Source: Nigrospora sphaerica (lineage: Eukaryota; Ascomycota; Sordariomycetes; Amphisphaeriales; Apiosporaceae). Taken from it: a stretch of 64,000 nucleotides of DNA. A program made the translations under genes and the position numbers. Positions within the stretch are counted from its first letter, which is position 1; the number at the start of each line of letters is the position of its first letter. Shown here one piece after another: positions 12,227 through 23,477 of the stretch. The notes under the pieces are model-generated. The model searched no databases, was not told where the DNA came from, and saw only the letters and a list, made by a program, of their open reading frames with translations. Where the stretch lies: the NCBI GenBank assembly GCA_018287875.1, contig JAGVVL010000001.1:5704001-5768000 (forward strand). The letters run 5' to 3'.

Positions 12227-14499
12227 TTCGCCGGGACCATAGTAGTGCGTCCTTGCGCTGGCCCAAGAGGGCGGGCGCATGGCTGCACATCATCGTCCTT
12301 CCCCAGCCGCAGACATCAAAATGTAGCGTACTCATGTATCTGGAGCCGTGTGCCCCTCTTAGACGCCAAATAACGTAGCCCCAGTACTTGGACCCAGCCC
12401 GAGAGGCCGCGGGCACATACCAGGTGGTCGTACGTGGATAGCGAGCACAGCCCATGGAACCGCCCGTGGGCCAACGGGCGCGCGGACGAGTACGCGAGGA
12501 GGATCCAGACTGCCAGGCAGGTAAAGCCGAGCTTACCAAGGATTAGACGACCGTCCTGCGTTGTACGATAGGGAGAGGAGGAGAAAGCAAGAGGAACAGA
12601 CCCCCAGGGACAAAGGTGACTGGATGCGTCCATAATTACCCATCCTCGTACCACCCTAACAGCAACGAGAAAGGAAAAGGCAAGATGTACGAATACTAGC
12701 GCGGAACGGCCGTGGCTGGAAAAAGTTGCATCACTGGGAATCTCCAATCAGCTGGCGGCGAAGAGAATGTGCAACCCATATATTGCACGTCATGAGTGGA
12801 TGACTCGATCGGAGTTAGGAAACAAGATGGTTTTTACAGGGGCGCAAGAGTGGCGATGGGCCACCCGCGCCGCGCGCCAGACTTTCGGCAGCGCTAAATT
12901 TGCTCGCGGTGGCAGGAGGCATAAGCCCTTAAACAAATAGCGAGTGCATAATGGCATCTCACCGGCATAGCATGTCGAAATTTCCCGGAGATATCTTTGT
13001 ATGTATGGGGTTCCTGTTGGGAACCAGGAAGTAGGCAGGCAGAGAGACGTTGCACTCATGGGTCTGGCGCCTCTGCCCACCCGTTTATCATTGTTGGTGG
13101 TTGCTTGGTCTCGTACATGCATATTAATATTGTTGCCAGGATCGCAGATAGTACGAGGCATGTATTATGGGCCGCCCTCACGCCACGAGGACGACAACGT
13201 TCCGACACATTCAGGAGACGCGGCATCCTTGGGCACATAGGTCATTGTCGGTGTAGCTCGCCTACCATGGAAGCGAGTATCCTAAGTACCTATCACTCAA
13301 GCACCGACCACCGCCCGACTGGATAGAGCGGGGGATAGAGCGGGAGATACGGGGGCCAGAGCCGTGAAGCCGCCCGTCTGCTTCTAGATAGTCCATTGAC
13401 CGCCCATGTGGGCTCGTGGGTGCGGTCGGAGGGATACCTACCCTAGGAGGGAGTCGGCCGAGTGATGATAGAGAGGAGGCATCCTTCAGGGTCTCCTTAG
13501 GTGCAAGGAAAGCGAGTGTTCCTGATAGGTACACACTATGAGATATGAGCTGCCCGGTTCAGTGCCCCCATTCATCACGCGCGAGTGTCTCCATAGGCGA
13601 CCAAAGTACAAAGGGGTTGCAGTGCGTCAACACAGAACGACAAAAGCATGTCATGGACAAAGGATGCCTAAATCGGCTGCGCACGTGTTAAGTTGGCGGG
13701 GGGTGGTCCAGTATCGAGTGTAGAAGCGTAGACGGGGTGGACAAGCCCGGCATTCATCAGGTCAATTCACAGATGGTTTTGACTGGCCTTTGCGCCAAAT
13801 CACTGCTGCCTGTGCCTAGTAAGTAGGAAGGGTCTAGAGCGAAAACTGAAAGCCATAGGTACTGCTCGGGTCAGTACGTGCCCATACTGTCTACCACTGG
13901 TGACGACGAAGCAATGGAGTCCTGGGGAATGCAACACGACTGTCTCCTCTGCAGACGTCGATAAAAGTGAAGCATCCTGTGTATGAAAATACTTGAGTAT
14001 CCGATTCCCAGGTAGCGAAGTCAGGGCCCCATAGGCACCGAACAAGAGCTCGGAGAACCTAGTTGTACCCTTAGCAACCTTACCTTACCTAGGCCACCCC
14101 AAAAACATGGGAAACACCCAGCGCAGACACGGACCTCATCTCCACTGCCGGTACCTACACTGACGTCTGTCCGGGTACCCCACCGGGCAAAAAGTGCACT
14201 TCGGTGACTTGTAGCTCGGTACCCTCCCACATCCCTGCAGGTGCCCTACCGAGCCCACATCCTTCCGCTTGCACCCAGAACTCTGGCCTTCCGCCCACCC
14301 ATTAAAAAAGAACCTGCGTTCGTTGCGGATTTGATATCCGGTTCATCATCCATCCTCGTTGATCGATCTTCGCTTCTTTTTCGTCCCCAGCGCGAAGGAG
14401 CAAAGGACATCTTCGGCCACCCCCATCGCCGCCCACTCCCAAGTACGCAGAAAACATCAACAACACCCGCGCGAGAGCATTCTCAATCAAGCGTTACAT

Positions 14500-17400
14500 A
14501 TGACTTCTACCGGCAATACGCAGACGCCCACCAACACGTCAGCACCGTCGTACGCTTCCGCTGCCGGCGCAGCGAAGAAGACACCGCTGGTTGCGCAGGG
14601 TACGAGCGCGCAGCAGCCTGTAGTCGCTGCGGGATCTGTTGCTCAACAACATGCCAAGTCAAACTCGGTATCGCCCGTAAACGGTCGACCCAACTCGACG
14701 ATCATGCCTGCAGTGCCCAACGTCTCCGGCGCCCCTCCGGTCGTCCACGGCAGCTCCGCTGCGAACGGCGAAGCCCACGCGCGTACGCCGTCCGTCACTA
14801 TGACGGCCCCGAATGGGCCGAACAACTTCGCCGCCAACGGCACCGCCAAACCCATCCAGTTCGGCTTCCCCTCGCCTGCTGTGCAGCACAGTAGCCCTCA
14901 GCCGGGCTCCGCCCCCATAGCCATCCCCGGCAACCGTGAGAACCCTCGCGCTACATCCCCCCAACATTCCCCGTCGCCAATTCCGCAACCGTCGGCCAGC
15001 GGTGGCCGGCCTCCCTCCAGTGCTCAGCCGGGTAACACGGTCAACTTCGGCAGCTTTGGCGGAGACAGTCACATGCGACGCCCGTCCGCTTCTCAGGGTG
15101 CGGCTGGTGCCAACGCCCATATGAGAAACGAGTCAGCCCAGTCCATGGTTAGCGACCCTAGCAACCAGGGTGGTCCTCCTGGCCGTGGAGGCTTCCAGTC
15201 GCAGGCAGGTCGCGGCCGAGGCGGCTTCAGTGGAAATTTCACGCCTAACCAGCAGATGGGTTACCCCCCCAACAACCACTACCGTGGCCAGCCGACCCAG
15301 GGCCGTGGCGGCATGAACCCCAACTTCCAGAACCGCCCTGCATCCTATGCCAGCACGCCCCCGCAGACGCATGCGAGCCCGTCGATTCGGCATTCAACAC
15401 CGCATAGCGCCGGCATGCCTCCCACCATGGCGCAGGCGCCGCAGTTCTACTACGCTCCCCCCAACATGGCACAGCCGCCCATGCCAGGTCACCAAGTACA
15501 TCCCCCCTCCCAGTCTTTCTTTGAGCACGTCTCCTTCAAGTCGGGGAAGCCGCGCAACCAGCGCAACAGCGGCCGTGATGGCGAGAAGTACTCGCAACAC
15601 AGCCATCGTCACCGCTCAGATTCGCTCCAAGACGTGTCGCAGGACCGCATTCCAAAGCCCAAGCGCAAGAACAACAAGCGCGTGGACAACTGGTTTGCCC
15701 CTGTCGACACGACGGTGGACCGAAGGTGTGGACAGTTGCCACCTGAGCGCGGAGAGAGCATTACGGACCACCAATCCAACATGTGCATCCCGCCGCCGGC
15801 TTATCACTACAGCCAAGGGTTTCCCCTTGTGCCGAGTGCCGGCCCGCTTGACCTGTCGCCAGAGAGCGGCAACTTCGATCAAATGCTGACCAAAATGAAA
15901 CAACAGTACTACCCACCTTACGACCCCCGCACCCAGATGCCGGGCATGGGCTACAACGGCATGCCCTATGGCATGATGCCGCAGCCCCATTCGCCCGCCC
16001 CTCACTACCAGGCCCCATACCCTGCCCCTGGCCAGTACCCCCAGGGCGGCGCCCCCCCTATGTCACGTAGCTCTTCGCAGGTTTCGGAGCAGCGGCCGGC
16101 CTCTAGCACAGGCCAGACCCAGGCTCAAGGAACACCTCAGGCTATGCCCGCTCAGGTGAAGCAGCCGGCAGTTGTTGCCTCTCCGCAGTTCAACCGGCCC
16201 AACAAGAAGAGCTCGGCCATTGTTATCAAGAACGCCAACGGCGAGACCGTTGACCTGTCAAGCCTGAAGGCAGCCGCACCCCCCACTCCTGGCCTGCAGC
16301 AGTCCAAGACACCTCCCGTGATCGCCTCGACTCCTACCCCGCCGCCCAAGCCAGCTACACCTACACACCTCCGCTCTGACAGCGCGGCTGCCACCAAGAC
16401 CAGGGAGCAGGTGCAGCAAGAACTGAGGGACAAGATTGCCATGAACTTGCAGGGTGGGAACAAGGACGCCGAAAACGCCAAGGCTGCCGAGGAGAAGGCT
16501 GCCCAGGAGAAGGCTGCTGAAGAGGAACGGCAGAAGGCTGAAGCTAAGGCTAAGGAGGAGGCCGAAGCTAAGGCCAAGGAGGAGGCCGAAGCCAAAGCCA
16601 AGGAAGAGGCCAAGGCCAAGGAGGAGGCCGCTGCCAAGGAGGCCAAGGAAAAGGAAGAGGCCGCCGCTAAAGAGGCTAAGGCCAAGGAAGAAGCGGAGGC
16701 CAAGACCAAGGCTGATGCTGCCGCTGCTGCGGAAGCCGCCAAAGAGGACGAAGAGGATGAGACCGAGCGTATGATCCGCGAGATGGAGGAGGAGGACGCC
16801 CGACGCGAGGCCGAGCAGGCCGAAATCACCAAGAAGAAGCAGGCGGAGCAGGAGAAGAAGAAGGCCGCCGAGGAAGCGCAGAAGAAGCTCAGCGCTGCCG
16901 ATAACGACAAGAAGATGCGTGAAGCCGAGGCCGAGGCTGAGCGTCTTGAACTGGAGAAGGAGCGCCGCCAGAAGGAGGCCGAGGCGAGCGGTATGTCCGT
17001 GGCCGACATGCTCGCGGGCAAGGTCAAAGACATGTCCATTTCAGACAAGAACGGTGCCGAGGCCGGTTCTAAGCCGGCAAACCTCACGATCAACGACAAG
17101 CCTGGTGCTGTGGCCGGAGCCAAGGTCAGCCCCGGCGAGAAGCGTGGAGCTAAGCCTCCTCCGCTGAACCTCAACACCAAGGCAGGCGTGGAGCCCGCTC
17201 AGCCCAGTGCTGCGCTGCAGTCCCTCAAGACGGCGAGACTGCTGAAGGTTGAGGACTTCCCCATGCGCTACCCTGCTGGTCTGAACTCGCCCAACCCGGC
17301 GCTCAACTCGGCTGTCTCCAGGAAGGGCACCGCGTTCAAGTACGATCCCAACTTCTTGTTGCAGTTCAAGACGGTCTTCACCGAGACCCCGTCGATGGAG

Positions 17401-19249
17401 TTCCACCACCAAGTTAAGAACTTGATCGGTGATAATGATGGCTCCGGGCGTAGCGCCAGAACTCCTGGCCCCAGTGGCCGGGCTCCCTCGGGCCGAGGAG
17501 GCGCCGCCGGTGCCTTCGGTGGCGGCGGTGGCTTCGGCCAGTTCAATGCGCAGCCAGCCAGGACTCTGCCCCCGGGCACCACATCGGAGGCCCGCTTCCA
17601 GGAGTCTCAGTCGCAAGCCCAGCGTCCCACCATGGGCTCCATGGCCAGCTTCCAGCGACCTGGCGGCGCGTTCCCTGGCGGAGGGTCTATGTCTAGGTCG
17701 TCTAGCTCCCACATTGGGCCTAACTCGCCTCGTACGGGAAGCCGGAACACCCGCGGCCCTGGCAGCAAACGTGATACCTTCAGCAATGCTAAGTCGGAAG
17801 CCCAAGCAGCCAAGACTATGCCGCTGACGGCGGGCATGAAGATTGAGTTGCCCACCACGTCGGGCAGCGGCTGGAAGCCCATGAGCCTGACTCAGAAGCA
17901 GACCGCTGCCCCGGGCTCGGGGCCCATGGACCCCGCCATGGTGCAGCGCAAGGTCAAGGCTGCCCTCAACAAGATGACGCCCGAGAACTTCGACAGGGTT
18001 GCCCAGTCGATTCTCGACATCGCTGGCCAGTCAAAGGAGGAGTCGGACGGCCGGACCCTGCGCCAGGTCATCCAGCTCACTTTCGAGAAGGCTACCGACG
18101 AGGCCCACTGGGCGTCCATGTACGCCAAATTCTGCAAGCGCATGCTGGAGACGATGAGCACCGAAATCCGCGACGAGAACGTAAACGACAAGAACGGCCA
18201 GCCCGTCATTGGTGGTGCTTTGTTCCGAAAGTACCTGCTCAACCGCTGTCAGGAAGAGTTCGAGCGTGGCTGGAAGACACAGCTGCCTGAGCTCAAGGAA
18301 GGCGCGTCGCAGAAGCCCGGCGAGGCAGCCATGCTGTCGGACGAGTACTACATTGCTGCTGCGGCCAAGCGGCGTGGCTTGGGTCTCGTGCAGTTCATCG
18401 GTGAGCTCTACAAGCTCGGCATGCTTACAGAGCGTATCATGCACGAGTGTGTCCGCAAACTGGTTGACTACAGTGGTGTGCCGGACGAGGCTGAGGTCGA
18501 GTCCCTGTCCAAGCTGCTGCGCACCATCGGTGGCAACCTGGACGCGTCTGAGAAGGGCAAGCTGCTCATGGACGCCTACTTCCAGCGCATTCAGACCATG
18601 ATTGACATGCCCGACCTGCCCAGCCGCCTGAAGTTTATGCTCATGGACGTGATCGATCTGCGTAGGGCCGGCTGGCACTCGAAGGAGCAGAACAAGGGCC
18701 CCAAGACCCTGGAGGAGGTCCGTGCCGAGGCCGAGGCCGCCGCCGCCCAGAAGGCTGCCGAGAACGCTCGCGGCAACCAACGCGGCGGCCCCGGACGGCC
18801 GCAAATGGGTCGTGGTGACGCCCGCCAGTTCTCCTCTGGCTTCCCGCAACCCGCACAGAACCAGGTCGGTATGGATGATCTGCGACGCCTGAAGGGCGCT
18901 GCCAACCGCAGCTCGGCTGGCAACGTTACCCTTGGCCCTACCTCCATGTTTTCGTCAAGAAGCAACAGCGGCAGGCGACTGGGTCCTGGTGGCTCCTTGA
19001 GCCGGGGCAACGAAGATTCGGCTGCTTCGTCCCGCACCGGCACCCCTCCCACAAGGGACAGCGCTAGTATCAACGCATACAGGTAAGCAGAACTCTCGGG
19101 CCCCCTTCCCCATCGGCCGGGTTGTATACTAACTCGCCGGCAGCCTCCTCGCCAACATGGAAGACAACCCTGCCTCGCCCCCGTCGACTGCTGCCTCGCC
19201 CGCCCTGGCCAAGGCCACGCCCGACACTGGCGCAGCCGGGAAGGAATGA
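14500..19249 (+). CDS. Eukaryotic translation initiation factor 4G (eIF4G)
   Basis: Cytoplasmic scaffold of the cap-binding eIF4F complex, bridging eIF4E, eIF4A, poly(A)-binding protein and the 43S complex. The start is the ATG at 14500 (MTSTGNTQ); the same frame runs further upstream but without an ATG. The order is: a long low-complexity N-terminal half rich in Pro, Ser, Gln and Asn with RGG-like motifs; a charged Lys/Glu/Ala coiled-coil region (about residues 660-830); the eIF4E-binding motif YDPNFLLQF (Y-x4-L-phi, about residue 948); a MIF4G HEAT domain (about residues 1147-1391); and an Arg/Gly/Ser-rich tail. There is no MA3 or W2 domain, as in other fungi. A final intron at 19083-19143 with a perfect TACTAAC branch site joins SINAY to SLLANMEDNPASPP and ends at TGA 19249. 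The unspliced main exon gives 1562 residues. Removing a possible 411-bp intron (15496-15906) gives 1425. Confidence 0.92.
15496..15906 (+). other. Possible retained or alternative intron in eIF4G
   Basis: A 411-nt (137-codon) segment starts with GTACAT and ends with CAACAG, with a CTGAC branch motif about 17 nt before the acceptor. It has no in-frame stop. Its peptide (SFFEHVSFKSGKP, RNNKR-type basic stretches, CGQLPPERGES) is unlike the Pro/Gln-rich flanks. Excising it fuses PMPGHQ directly to YYPPYDPRTQMPG, which reads as continuous low-complexity sequence. It may be a true intron, an alternatively spliced exon, or coding sequence. Confidence 0.5.
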
Positions 19250-20724
19250 GGTGTCCGATTCCGTTCCATCATAGACACGTCCTGCATTTGCGGCTGCTGC
19301 ACATCTCAGCATAGACTTGGGGGCTGTATTGCATTTTTACGGGGTTTCAAAATGTGTCAACAAAAGTTGCAGGTTGCTTTTCATTGACTTCATGATACCT
19401 CCCATTTCCCATAGAGTTACACTCCTCGACCACTGTCTAGAAGAGACATGACTTCCCCTGAACATTCTTCGCTTCACCCGACTGTGTTTCATACATATTC
19501 CTGCATCTTCATGGCAGTGGTCGAGGATTGTCCGCAAGGGTCATGTTTCCCAAGTTGTATTCATTCCTTGGCGGCGCGAAACACAACCCTGCTTGTTGCT
19601 GGCGGCCAAGTTGGCGCCATGGGTCCCTTGAGGGGGAGGGAGAGAGGGGGAGCGAGGGAGAGAGGAGGCACGCACGACTGGGGAGGCGAAAAGCAAAGCT
19701 GGGTGGTGGCCCAGGAGAGGAGGCCAAGCGGGTTGCCGACAGCATAAGGTACCGCTTGCGCGCACAGGGACGCTCAACCGGACTGGTGGTGTATTACGGT
19801 GCTGGAGTTCTGCGAGCTGCTGGCGCTTCTCCTTGTCGTCGGTCAGGGTGAGGGGCATAATGACGAAGGCCTGGTGCGATACAGCATTAGGTATGTATGC
19901 CTGAGCAGTGGCGGAGCTCAGCATGGCCGTCAGCTTACGATTGTCATGCGAGCAGGAGAAAATGAGGTTTTACGGAAAACCCCCCGGTGACTTTTCGAGC
20001 ATCAGCTTAATGCCTGGCCTGCAATGATAGCAGCAATAACATTGCTTTTCATTACTTCAAAGTGTTGACCCGGATCTGTGATGTTCGTAGTTCCTATTCC
20101 TTGGGATCTGGATGAAGGAAGCCAAGATGTATCTCATAAAGGTGGTGGGTTCAATGCGGCTTGGTCTGCTCCGAGTGAAATGAGTACTGATTGAATGGCG
20201 CCCAATGGCATAGACCTGGTTGTTATTCGTTCCATGCAAAATCCACACACACGACGAACATGGTCGGGACAGACAAGATATGCTCTAGCTGTAGTTGCCA
20301 CCAGGAGCTAAATCCCGCTCTACATTTCCATAGGGGCATGATGGCCTTTCAGACGGCAGGCTGGGCTTGATGAGGATCCATGCTGTCAAGAGGGGTAAGC
20401 CGAGCCGGCGCCCTCGGGGACTTCCCGCTCACAGTTACGTACGTCGTGCTTGGCTTCCACGGGACGTTGGTCCGTGACTCGGCATGCCAGGGTTCCGGCA
20501 CGGGCCCGAGAAGTCGGTCGCGTTGACCTCTTTCGCGTGGGGCGTGAGCGGAGCGCTTTCTTGGATTCAGGTGATGGTATGAAACCGCCGCAATGTTGTA
20601 TCATTCCCACGGCGGGACGCAAGGGCGCGGCGGCATTCTACGTCCGCTTCCCCTGGGGACTATGGTACAGTTGGTATGAGGGGACGTTGACCTCCCCCAT
20701 GTCGTGGTGGTCAGTCTCGAATCC
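19250..20724. other. Convergent 3' intergenic region (eIF4G / PPR)
   Basis: This 1.5-kb region lies between two converging genes and should hold both 3' UTRs. A purine-rich GGGAGAGAG stretch lies at about 19630-19670. I see no gene or RNA signature. Confidence 0.55.
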
Positions 20725-22746
20725 CTAGTGTCTATCCTCCCCAGGGAGGAACTCCATGTCATCATCATCCTCCTTTTGGCCATTCTCACGCGCTTCCTTG
20801 TCTTTCTGCTTCCAGACCGGGTCGTACTTGGCGCGCTCGGCGTAGAACTTGGTCACAAAGGACATCTGCATGACGGAACGGGCCTTCAGGTGGGCCACCA
20901 TGTCGGGAGGGACCAGGTCGCCAAAGGTGAGGCGGTCCGAGGCCGATATCATCTTGCGGGCCAAAGCCACAACCTCGGACTTCTCGGTGGCCTGGGCCCT
21001 CCACTGCTGTTCTTCCGTCTGGGGGCTCGCCGTGGGCACGGCGATGCGGTTTATACCGCCAAACGCGAACTGTTTCGCCGCGAGCTTGTAGGGCTCCCAG
21101 AGGTTGTTCAGAGCCACGATCAACTGCTTGCCGTATGCCAGCTTGGCGCCGGTGGCGTCCTTCTTGGCCAGCTCGTCAAAGGGCCGCTTGTTCGCGTAGG
21201 CAATCTGCAGATACAGACGCATCGTGGCCAGATCAGGGTAGCGACAACGTGTGAGCATCATCTCGAGGACCTGAGTGGCATGATGGAAGGCATGCTTGTT
21301 CAGGTTGTCGCGCATGCACGTCTTCATGGCGCGCAGAAAAGTACTCTCCGATGTCAGCGCGGGTGGCATGGCCCGGAGATAGTCCACAGTCTTGGCGCTG
21401 TTGTGGCCACGATTCAGCGAGCGCAGGAGCGAGCGCCAGTTGTCGGCATCGGGTTCCACGGCGTATTTTCTCGTGAAGACTTCCCAGTAGCGCGACGCCA
21501 GCGAAGTCTTACCGGTATCCTCGATGGCCGCAAGGATGAGCGACAGGGTGTTCTTGCCCGGCCGGGCAAGGCCGGGCGAGGCCGGCTTGGGATCCCGGGC
21601 ATGGATTTTGCGCAGCTCACGGGAAGGAGAAGCTTGCGGCTGTCTCTGTGGCGGCTTGCTATGGTCGGCGTCGGGCTGGACCACGGTTTCCCTGGCCAGA
21701 GCGATGAGGGCGCCCTCGTCTCGGGGCACACCCATGGTCTGCTCTACCAGCTCGAGAATTGAGTTCTTCTCGTGGTAACCGCCCAGGAGCAGCACCCGGC
21801 CCATAGCGCAGACAAGCTCCTCGTCCACCACGACATCGGCGGATTTCCACTGGGCAAAGACGTCCTGCCAGATGGCCTGGGCGCGTTCTATCGTTTGCTT
21901 GACGAGCTTGTCAATATAGTCGTCCGGCAGAGTGTCCAGCTGTGGGTGCTGGGCTCGCTCCACCATCTTCTTTTCTCTGTCGGCGTGGGCCCGTAGGGCG
22001 TTGAGAATCGTGGTAAAGGTTTGGTTGTTGGGGGCGCGGATGCCTTGGTTGACAGACTCGAGAATGGTGAACATGGTTTCTACGTCGTGGGCCTTGGAGC
22101 ACACTCGCAGCATGGCGTTGAGATGGATGGTGTTGGGCTTTATGCGCTCGCTCTTCAACATGTTGTTGTACAACTTGACGGCCTCGGACAATGCATGGGG
22201 CGAGGATGCGAGGTCGGCACACTCTTTCAGGATCATGGTGTAGGTCTGGGCCGTCGGCTGCTGATTTCTCTTCTTCATCTCGTTGAACAGTTTCATGGCG
22301 GCGCGGAGACCCTTGTGTCTGGCCTCATACTCGATCAGGTAGTTCCAGCTGACGGCCACCTTTTCGGTACGACTGGCCTCGCGGGTCAGATCCAGCGCCT
22401 CGGCGAAGCGGTTCTTGGACAGCAGAACTTGGACATGCTTGGCGATTTGATAGGGGTCGCCCAGCTGCTCTACTTGCCAGCGCATGGCGCGTTGGTTGCG
22501 CAGGCGTTGCCTGGGGTCGGCCTCGTCCGACGCGGCGACATCGGTCTGCTTGTCGTCAGCGGCACGGGCCTCGGGTTGGTCCTCCAGGGCTGCCGTCGCA
22601 AATGTTCGCTGCTGGCGAAGCATCGCTGGCGCCGAGGCCCGGGCTAGGGGATCCCGCGGGGCCGCGCGCGACGTCGCCTCGACGGGAACGGCGCTGCGGA
22701 TCACTACATCCAGCAGCCGGCGCGTGCAGGCTCGGCAGGCGAACAT
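20725..22746 (-). CDS. Mitochondrial pentatricopeptide repeat (PPR) protein
   Basis: Predicted mitochondrial RNA-binding or mitoribosome-associated protein of 673 residues, intron-free. The ATG chosen starts MFACRACTRRLLDVV, an Arg-rich, acid-poor presequence typical of matrix import; an upstream in-frame ATG at 22836 would add 30 residues and spoil it. PPR-like helical pairs are visible at about residues 130-250, with the pattern VSWNYLIEYEARHKGLRAA, TYTMILKECAD and NTIHLNAMLRVC. A second helical-repeat region lies at about 400-500 (NTLSLILAAIEDTGKTSLAS). The C-terminus is acidic (EDDDDMEFLPGED). The exact RNA or complex partner cannot be assigned. The gene is divergent from the Pol alpha gene, with 731 bp between their start codons. 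Confidence 0.85.
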   Translation of the reverse strand: MFACRACTRRLLDVVIRSAVPVEATSRAAPRDPLARASAPAMLRQQRTFATAALEDQPEARAADDKQTDVAASDEADPRQRLRNQRAMRWQVEQLGDPYQIAKHVQVLLSKNRFAEALDLTREASRTEKVAVSWNYLIEYEARHKGLRAAMKLFNEMKKRNQQPTAQTYTMILKECADLASSPHALSEAVKLYNNMLKSERIKPNTIHLNAMLRVCSKAHDVETMFTILESVNQGIRAPNNQTFTTILNALRAHADREKKMVERAQHPQLDTLPDDYIDKLVKQTIERAQAIWQDVFAQWKSADVVVDEELVCAMGRVLLLGGYHEKNSILELVEQTMGVPRDEGALIALARETVVQPDADHSKPPQRQPQASPSRELRKIHARDPKPASPGLARPGKNTLSLILAAIEDTGKTSLASRYWEVFTRKYAVEPDADNWRSLLRSLNRGHNSAKTVDYLRAMPPALTSESTFLRAMKTCMRDNLNKHAFHHATQVLEMMLTRCRYPDLATMRLYLQIAYANKRPFDELAKKDATGAKLAYGKQLIVALNNLWEPYKLAAKQFAFGGINRIAVPTASPQTEEQQWRAQATEKSEVVALARKMISASDRLTFGDLVPPDMVAHLKARSVMQMSFVTKFYAERAKYDPVWKQKDKEARENGQKEDDDDMEFLPGEDRH

Positions 22747-23477
22747 GGCAGCGTCGGGTTGAGCACTTGGACGTTGGCGACGTCCCAGCCTGGAATTCGA
22801 GCAGATCTTCTCTGTCCGAGGGAGACGCGGTTTCATGAATTTTTCTGGGTCCCGGCCCGGCCACGCCTATCGGAGGTGACGTTGGACTTTGCCTGCCGCT
22901 CTTGTGCGGTAGAACGATGTTCCTTTGGTAGCTTGAGCACAGGGTGCTGGAAAACCTCCAATGAGGGGCCGGTGATGGAGGGGTTGTATGGGCACAGGCA
23001 CTTTTGCAACGCGCCAATTGACAGCGGCATCCATGCATTCATCCCTGCGGGTACCAATGGAGAAGGAAGGTCCTGGACCAACCGAAGAAGGAAAGTACAG
23101 AAGCGATAGATTCCCTAGTAGAAAGTACGGAGTACATAATCCATCTTTCTTCGCGAACCCGCCCACGCGGACAGGGATTCGCGTCTGTGCCGCGACGCGA
23201 CACTCAGACGCGGGCTCTGGTGTTTAATTGAGAGGCCGTCCCGCGTTCCGTCGGACCCATACACGCATTATACATACCTCTTCAGACCTCCCCATTGCTG
23301 GGTACTGAGATACCTGCACCGTCGTGTTCACGCACACATACATACATACGAAAATACCAACCTCGGTGTTGCATCCCGAGTTCATTGCCGCTCAGCTCGG
23401 GTCATGAGCTGCTGCCGCTTGTAACCAGCCTCTCTCCTTCCCGCTCTCTGCCGGCGCCGCCAGCATCCGTCTACGCC
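22747..23477. promoter_or_regulatory. Divergent promoter region, PPR gene / POL1
   Basis: These 731 bp separate the start codons of two divergent genes and must carry both promoters. The part at 23150-23213 has a cluster of CGCG-core sites (listed separately). The segment nearest POL1 (23290-23470) is pyrimidine-rich, as fungal leaders often are. Confidence 0.7.
23150..23213. promoter_or_regulatory. Cluster of MCB/E2F-like CGCG-core sites upstream of POL1
   Basis: Five CGCG-core sites lie within 64 bp: TTCGCGAA (23150-23157), ACGCGG (23165-23170), TTCGCGT (23178-23184), ACGCGA (23195-23200) and ACGCGG (23208-23213). TTCGCGAA, TTCGCGT and ACGCGA match the core bound by MBF-type (Mbp1/Swi6, E2F-like) factors that drive G1/S genes in yeasts; yeast POL1 is a known MCB-regulated gene. 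Use by this fungus is inferred. Confidence 0.5.

Larger units (their letters stand above)
8162..14499. other. Gene-poor region between tyrosinase and eIF4G
   Basis: No gene is supported over 6.3 kb. It holds a small imperfect hairpin (8350-8400), a run of A residues near 10700-10717, a pair of LTR-like direct repeats (11707-11805 and 12128-12226), a short tandem repeat of GGATAGAGCGGG type at about 13321-13350, and TACCTAGG motifs at about 10768, 10798 and 14085. Open frames are short and without domains. The segment 14240-14499 is pyrimidine-rich and is the likely eIF4G leader. Confidence 0.6.

Noticed and set aside
13266..13530. Possible inverted or direct repeat pair around GGAAGCGAGT
   Set aside because: Matches are short and interrupted; no target duplication or coding content.
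14359..14499. N-terminal extension of eIF4G
   Set aside because: The frame is open but starts at TTG; the first ATG is at 14500 and the sequence before it is pyrimidine-rich leader.
16152..17180. Long Ser/Ala/Leu-rich open frame antisense to eIF4G
   Set aside because: It is the mirror of the GAG/AAG/GCC-rich coiled-coil coding region; low complexity with no independent support.
20704..21762. 352-codon open frame antisense to the PPR gene
   Set aside because: Shadow frame of the PPR coding sequence; the minus-strand reading has a presequence and PPR motifs and this one has none.
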